Shown here piece after piece: positions 58,422 to 64,000 of a DNA stretch of 64,000 nt (its first letter is position 1; every line of letters starts with the position of its first letter). Source of the stretch: Heterotrichella gracilis. Taxonomy: Eukaryota > Sar > Xanthophyceae > Tribonematales > Xanthonemataceae. Under the pieces are notes generated by a model. That model saw only the letters and a program-made list of their open reading frames with translations. It did no database searches and was not told the DNA's origin. The translations under genes were made by a program, and so were the position numbers. Location of the stretch: contig JAULBX010001226.1 in NCBI GenBank assembly GCA_032358255.1, positions 91,563 to 155,562 of the forward strand. Reading direction: 5' to 3'.

Positions 58422-60480
58422 ATCTTTGGAATCCCCCAGAGTTGGGAGAGGGAAGAGGAGTTACAGCACCAATGACAGTACGCAGCTAGGCATGCGGGAG
58501 GGAATCGGAGAGCTGGGACTGCAAGCATAAGGGTAATGGATGTACCCTTTGAGGCGGGATTGAGTTGCTGGGAGTGGAGGCGAGGATGGCCAGTACGGGG
58601 TTGGGAGCCCTGTGCGGCATGGTGCCAGCTGGCTGTGCGGGCAAGTGATACAGTTTGCAGGGAGGGTTTCTTCCGGCGGCGTTTGTCGCGCTGGAATGGA
58701 AACGAGGGGGAGGGAGGTGGAGGGCAGCTGGTATGGCAGTGGCAGGCCTGGTGCATACTTGTCTGACTGCCAGCTGGCAGACTCGTGAGGCGCCCTGTAG
58801 GATTTGGAGAAGAGATATGACCCATAGGTTGGGAGGAGAGAGGGGGGGTGTATGGTATAGCCATGACAAGAGCTATTATTACTTGGGCTGTGGAAATATG
58901 GGATGGGTGCAGGGCTGCTATCTTGCTCATTGCCTGTTTTTTGTTCAACCATTTTCATTGCTGAAAGGGGGAATTGACTTGCCAGTATTAGCTGACTGCC
59001 ACTACTGGCATTGTCTGGTGTGAGATTCGCTGGTGCAGGGCAAGGTGGGTTTGGGGGTGTAGGTGTCATTTTCGATGGGTTGTGTGGGTGGGTGGGGCAT
59101 GAGCTGCAAACAGGGTGGCCATTCGTGTTGGTATTGGGCCCCAGGGGAGTTTCAGAAGTGCGCCATTGGGTTGGCCAGGCAAAGGGGCGCCTTGTACATA
59201 GGCAGGGTCGGCGATTGAATTCAGCCTCACTTGCGTTTCGCAAGGGGAGCACTGTCGGGGGTTGATTTGGGATTGGAGGGTTTTGTACCATGGCAGTCGG
59301 TCAGTTGAGAAGACCAGGGCATTTATTTGGAGGTTCAGCTGGCTTTTTCAGAGGCGCTGACAATCATTATGATCCGCAATATGATTGTTTATTTTTGTAC
59401 CATGCCTTGTGGGAAGAATATGAAATGCATGTTTTTTTCGGTGATTGGTGTTCCAATTTGGCAACAAGAACAAGGGAAAAGGACTTCGATTTTGGTGCAC
59501 CCGCCCACCCCCTAGGGGAGGAACCAGTTTTGCCTATTGGGGGGAGGCTGGCAGACCTGGGGCCCTTGCCAAATGCATGCCTTTCTGCACATACGTATTT
59601 TAAGCTCATAAGTAGCTCATCCCCTAGTACTTAGTACGTAGTATCCAGAATCCATGAGACGGTTTCCAGTGTCATGCCGTTGCGGACTTGCTTTCGAGAT
59701 GCTGCGAGAATGCACAATAGGGTCCAACTTTGAGTAGTGCCATCCCCCGGTGAAGGCAAATTGAGCTATTGTATGGCAAGATGGCTTGTAAGAATACTTA
59801 CCACTGTAAAGGATACAGTAACTTATGATAGAACCTGTTGGCCAACCGATTGACCAATGGTTTAACCTCACAGTGTGTCAATGAGAAGAGTTTTCATTTC
59901 GAAGCAATTGTTCGAAGCATTCTAGGGTATTTATATCATGCTTTAGGACCCTAATTACCTAACCCCGACACTGTTTTGCCTGCGTTATCGACACAAAAGG
60001 TGTTTCACCACGAGGCTGATCGCTTTTTCGTTGTTTTCGCAAGGCTAGGTCGAGTGAAGTAGTGTTGTTGTTTCACGTATAACTCACAAGTGAAGTAGTC
60101 ACTGGGTGGCTCTATTAGGCAGTATACTAGTGGTATACCAGTGGAGTAAATCTTGGTGGATGAGCCCACCAAAACCCAGTGTGGGCTAGGCATTGTCTCA
60201 CCAAGCTGGAAAGTAAACAGCACGCTGTACCACGTTTGGGACACGCATTTGACACTACGTTGACGTTCACCACTGTCTTACAGCGGCTGCCTTCTGAGGA
60301 ATCGCATACCCAGTCACTCTAGCAGGGCAGTATCGGTAGCAACCTTCTGGTCTGTTTTATGATGACATGGGGCCGTCGGGTAGTGGAGTATAGCCTTGTG
60401 TGCTGCTGCCAAATGGTCTCCGACTGACGAGCTGTTTTCCTCACGCGTCGGGGACGCGTTGGGAGCCTCCCTTTGCCTCC
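58422..60480. other. Spacer, no gene seen
   Basis: This holds the ZEP 3' untranslated region and the upstream region of the next + gene. Open frames on both strands at 58480-59290 are long because of base composition but show no family resemblance or splice continuity. The AT-rich part 59640-60250 is featureless to me. Confidence 0.45.
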
Positions 60481-63400
60481 ATGCCTCAATGCGGGAGTGA
60501 GGTGCTGGGAGCCGGGCTGTTGGCCGGGGTGTTCCTGACAGTGCTTGGGACTCTGGTAGTGCTGGACTTGGGTGAACAAAGCTCGAGGCGTGAGGGTTTT
60601 GTCTTCGAGAGCCTTACCACGCCCCCCGCCCCCCCCGTGAACCAAGGTAAGAGTCTGCCAACTGTACAAACCCAGTCGGTTGTGTCTGCAAACCACACGT
60701 CCACCCCTGCCTATTACTCGACAAATCGCCAAGCGTTCTGCTCAAACTGTGCACTACCCGTGCATTGAGGACCCGGGGTCCAATTGAGGCCTCTCGGTGG
60801 GCACCCATGGCCCCACATTGTGCATGCAAAATGGGGCCCAAGGGGTGCAGTGCAGCATAGGCCTTTTTCTAGTGGGTCACGTTGCACGCTGCTGGTGCCG
60901 GTTGGGTCATATGTAGGTATCAATACCAAGGAGTATTGAAGTCTTCGTTAGAGGTGGCCTGGTGCACTTTGTCGTTCCCCGACACCCAATTCTGCGATGC
61001 AGTACAATCAGTGTGCAGTGCACAGCAGCAAGTACAGCAGCGTTATTCCCACCTATGCAAACCTTGCAAGGGGTCGTGGGTCACTTCCCAGGGGGTGTCA
61101 CTGCCTACTCATATGTTATTCCCATCTAAGCATACCTTGCAAAGTATAGTGGTTTCTTATATTGTGGGTCATTTCCAGGGGTGTCTCCACACACTCATCT
61201 GTTATAACCATGCACCTGGCTGAGCTGCCTCCTTGGTGACCCCTAACTAGGGTTGGCAACAGTGGCTGCAGCACCATGTCAAACCCTAGGGCACCTTTGC
61301 ACCAAGTCAACCCTAGGGGCCAGTATCTGCAAGCACACGTTTTATTACACCTTGTTTCATGTGCACGCCTGCTGTGCTGACCCACAGGGCCAGGGGCTCT
61401 GGTGGCTGGCGCACTACACTCTCCTTGTGTGCTGCAACCCTCTTGAAACACGTTTCCAGTACTTTTTCTTTTGCTGTGCTGGAACACTATGGATAGGCAC
61501 AGCAAGCGCGCATTTCACATGATGTCTATAGGACAGCCGTTTTGGGTCGGCCTGCAGGGGTGGCGGCTTGGGGGGGTACAGGCAGGCCGGACAACTTTTA
61601 AAAGTCGTGTTTTTTTTTCAGGGTGGATTTAGGAACAGGGTGTTGTTTGGCTGGTTTAGGATTCAGGGGTTGTTGGCGCCTGTGGTGGCAGCCTGCAGGG
61701 AGGCAGTTGGGGGCGCAGCAGGGGTTTGAGGGTCTAGGGTTTCACTGGTTGGGCTAGGGTTTAGGCGGTTGCTGACACCTGTGGTGCGACCTCGCAGATG
61801 CGGCACCTGGCGGGCAACAGGCGGGCACAGCGCTTGAGAAGACTGTCCTCACCGCCCTGCTGGGCTGCCTCACAGCGGTGCTAGCAGGGCTGCTGCGGGT
61901 GCTGGTGGGGAAGAAGGTGTTCCACAAGCACCCACTGCGTCAGCTGCAGCCGAGGTGGGTGTCATGGGTTGTGAGTCACTTGTGACAAGGCGCAGGGGTT
62001 CAGCCAACGGGGTTTAGGGTTGGTGGTTAGGGTGAAGGGTTGGCACCGCCCTGCTGGGCTGCCTCACAGCAGTACTTGCAGGGCTGTTGCGGGCGCTGGT
62101 GGAAAAGGAGGTTTTTTAAAAGCAAACACTGTGGCGGCTGGAACCAAGGATGGGATTTCTTGAGAGGTGTAGGGGTTCAGCGTTTCTTGAGATTTGTGGT
62201 CTATGGTTGGCATATATGACCCAAGCTGTTTTAAAAGGCATTTCTAGGCCACAGGCCACCCTGTCACGCATGTTGGGTGTCTATTGGGTGTCCTTTGCAT
62301 GTTCATCTCTCAGGAATTAAGCTCAATCCGCTTTGTGGCAAGTTGGAGACGGTAAATGGTGTACCAGCAAGGGATGCTGACAAGTCATCATGGGTCACAA
62401 GGACCCTAAACCCTACTTTTGTGTTGTAGCAGGAAGGGCCGCAGGGTACCGCTGGGCGAGGGCCAGCCCCACCAAACTAGGTCCACTCCCAATGCCGCGG
62501 GGCCTAAGGAAGGGAGCACGGCTGCTGGATTAAGGTACAGTTGCAGTCTCGTGCGAGTGCCAGGTGGGATGCATCCACCGCTGCTGGCCACACGCCATGC
62601 GCTGCGGTTGTCCACAAGCCGCTACCATGTGCCGTCACCATGGTTCGTCAAGCGGTTGTCTCAAACTTATCAAGAAAATGTGATGACAAAGTAGGATGTT
62701 TATCTGAAACTCTGACGGACAATTTGGGGTTACTGTTACTCTGTTTTGGCGCTGTTTATACCATATCACTCCTATATTGCAGTCAATAGATGGTATAAAC
62801 AGCGCCAAAACAGAACCGCCTGGCGCCACATGTGCAAGATTAGATGCCAATCTGTTGTCCACAAGCCGCTGCCGTGTGGCGTCGCCGTGAAAGCAAGCGG
62901 GTTCTCTAACCTTGTCCAAATGTGATGACAAAATAGCAAGCTTATCTTGAGATTCCGGCAGGCATTTTGAGTTCACTGTTACTCTTATCACTCCTATCTC
63001 GAGATCAATAGATGGTGGAAAATAGCGCCTAGCGCCGCATGTGCAAAAGTATGCTAATCTGCAGGAATGCATGTGATTAACTTGCAAATACCACTGGCAC
63101 GAAAAGCAGGCAACATGCATCTTTTCTCTTGGCATGTGTTGCTTGTGCTGCTCCGCCTGGGTGTTTGCTGTGGTTATTCCTACTGCAGCTGGCTTTCATG
63201 GATCAACCTGTTATTTTGCTGTGCATTTTTCTTATCCCTGGCTTTTGTTGTGGCCCCAGGCGCAATGAGTCTTCGCCTGACTGCACCCAACAAGAAGTCC
63301 ATATGGCAGGCTCCAAAGGTCTCCACAAGCGCAGCGCGGGCGGACAAGGTATGCTGTGCCGGGTTCATGGTCCGAGGACTGGGGTCTAGGGTTTAGGCAA

Positions 63401-64000
63401 AGCCCACTCGGGAAGGGTCTGAAAGGGCTCGGCGAGCGCAGCGGGAAGGGACCAAAGCTGGCAGAATGGCCATTAGGGTTAAGGGTTTGAGTGGAGTGTT
63501 TGGAACTTGCGCGATTTTCACTGCTAAAGGCTTAATGGGGGTTGTTTGTGACCATACCAAAATGGACTTCCATCCGGTAGGCTTGGTGGTTTAGGGTTTA
63601 GGGTTTTAGGGTCCGCCAGCGCAGCGGTAGTGACCGCGGTGCCCACTGGTGCGCACATGCGTCACCACATGTGCCTAAAGTGCCTACTCTTCCATGTCAC
63701 GAATCCAAGTGGCACCTGACTGTGGAAGCCAACGCCGCAAATGCAAATGGCCTTTGTGAGAAATAGAGGAAGAAAGGAATGCACAAAGGCGGAGTTGGCG
63801 GGCACTGGCTCGCACCAGGGCACCCCAAATGGTTTTTCGTTGTGTCGTGCATTTGTAACTGAAATCAAGGGCTCACGGTATTGCAACTCTTGCCTGCAGA
63901 TGCCCCCCGCTCTCACCCATCAGCTGACCGACCCGGCCGCCCCCCCGCCCCGCCCCCCCGCTCCCCCACCCCCCCACCCGCCGCCGCCCCAGGCCCCTCC
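60481..64000 (+). CDS. Two-span membrane protein with Pro-rich tail, 3' end beyond window
   Basis: Exons 60481-60646, 61798-61954, 62433-62534, 63260-63348 and 63900 onward. Exons 1 to 3 join in phase. Exon 1 starts MPQCGSEVLG and has a hydrophobic span (LLAGVFLTVLGTLVVL). Exon 2 has a second span (TVLTALLGCLTAVLAGLL) followed by basic residues (GKKVFHKHPLRQ). Exon 3 is basic and polar. The frame of exons 4 and 5 is ambiguous: direct joining gives RRNESSPDCTQQE and DAPRSHPSADRP; another frame gives SLRLTAPNKKSIWQAPK and MPPALTHQLTDPAAPPP, which looks more natural but needs a missed exon in 62535-63259. The last visible part is a strong Pro run. The family is not recognised. Confidence 0.62.
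61655..62165 (+). repeat. Ghosts of exon 2 of the two-span membrane protein gene
   Basis: 61660-61715 resembles the acceptor side of exon 2 (GTTG-TGGCGCCTGTGGTGG, CTGCAG). 62045-62160 copies most of its 3' half (CGCCCTGCTGGGCTGCCTCA, CAG-GTACTTGCAGGGCTG, GGGCGCTGGTGGAAAAGGAG). The copy has a frame-breaking change (TTTTTTAAAAG for TGTTCCACAAG), so it is not a usable exon. Confidence 0.85.
62608..63060 (+). repeat. Two tandem copies of a ~247-bp repeat
   Basis: Copy 1 begins TTGTCCACAAGCCGCTACC at about 62608, copy 2 TTGTCCACAAGCCGCTGCC at about 62855. Shared blocks in order: CAAGCG, AATGTGATGACAAA, TTATCTGA-A, TTACTGTTACTCT-like, ATCACTCCTAT, TCAATAGATGGT, AGCGCC, GCATGTGCAA. Both lie in an intron of the membrane-protein gene. 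Related pieces occur at 49190-49240 and 49590-49640. Confidence 0.85.
62741..62813. repeat. Perfect 23-bp-arm inverted repeat
   Basis: 62741-62763 (CTGTTTTGGCGCTGTTTATA then CCA) is the exact reverse complement of 62791-62813. The loop is 27 bases and includes ATATCACTCCTATATTGCAG. It lies inside copy 1 of the tandem repeat; the second copy has lost the left arm. It could be the terminal repeats of a very small element, a transcript hairpin, or a product of template switching. Confidence 0.92.

Noticed and set aside
58133-59291. Long minus-strand frames downstream of ZEP
   Set aside because: They start within the ZEP last exon, are Pro/Ser/His-rich because of base composition, and show no motif or splice partner.
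1-64000. CRISPR arrays, prophage, plasmid origins, bacterial operons
   Set aside because: The tandem repeats seen are minisatellites or coding repeats without unique spacers, and all confident genes have spliceosomal introns.

Overview
The window is nuclear DNA of a eukaryote, most probably a chlorophyte green alga. All confident genes are split by many GT-AG introns. The coding third positions are G/C-rich. Plant-type telomere heptamers (TTTAGGG/CCCTAAA) are scattered through introns and spacers. One gene is a plant-type zeaxanthin epoxidase with a C-terminal FHA domain and a transit-peptide-like N-terminus, so the organism makes xanthophylls. I cannot name the species. No bacterial operons, CRISPR arrays, rRNA or convincing tRNA genes are visible.

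Layout: 779-3120 (+) a small multi-pass membrane protein with an in-frame TGA near its start; 4562-8865 (-) splicing factor PRP18 in nine exons; 10196-17493 (+) an RCC1-repeat protein in thirteen exons; 20119-30826 (-) a large receptor-like kinase with signal peptide, Cys-rich ectodomain, one membrane span, a TKL-type kinase domain and a 587-residue tail; 33378-34000 (-) an orphan ORF; 36491-41223 (+) and 43299-46677 (-) two paralogous SnRK2-like kinases arranged tail to tail; 48448-50892 (-) an unrecognised protein with two homologous 37-codon exons; 52389-58421 (+) zeaxanthin epoxidase; 60481 to beyond the window end (+) a two-span membrane protein with a Pro-rich tail. Most exon joins below were checked by intron phase, and the joins that fail are stated.

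The most striking feature is not a gene. Nearly every intron carries decayed copies of the adjacent exon edge, often with the splice site and some flanking intron, and often interleaved with telomere-like heptamers. I call these exon ghosts. They occur on both strands, in every intron-rich gene, in one to four copies, and range from near-identical to barely recognisable. Some keep splice acceptors and open frames; a decoy last exon in the epoxidase gene would truncate the FHA domain. This looks like a continuing process of local duplication that enlarges introns.

The genes do not form a pathway. They are ordinary nuclear genes (splicing, chromatin or GTPase-type propeller, signalling kinases, xanthophyll cycle) separated by 1-3 kb spacers with dispersed repeats, a 34-bp minisatellite and a perfect 23-bp-arm hairpin.
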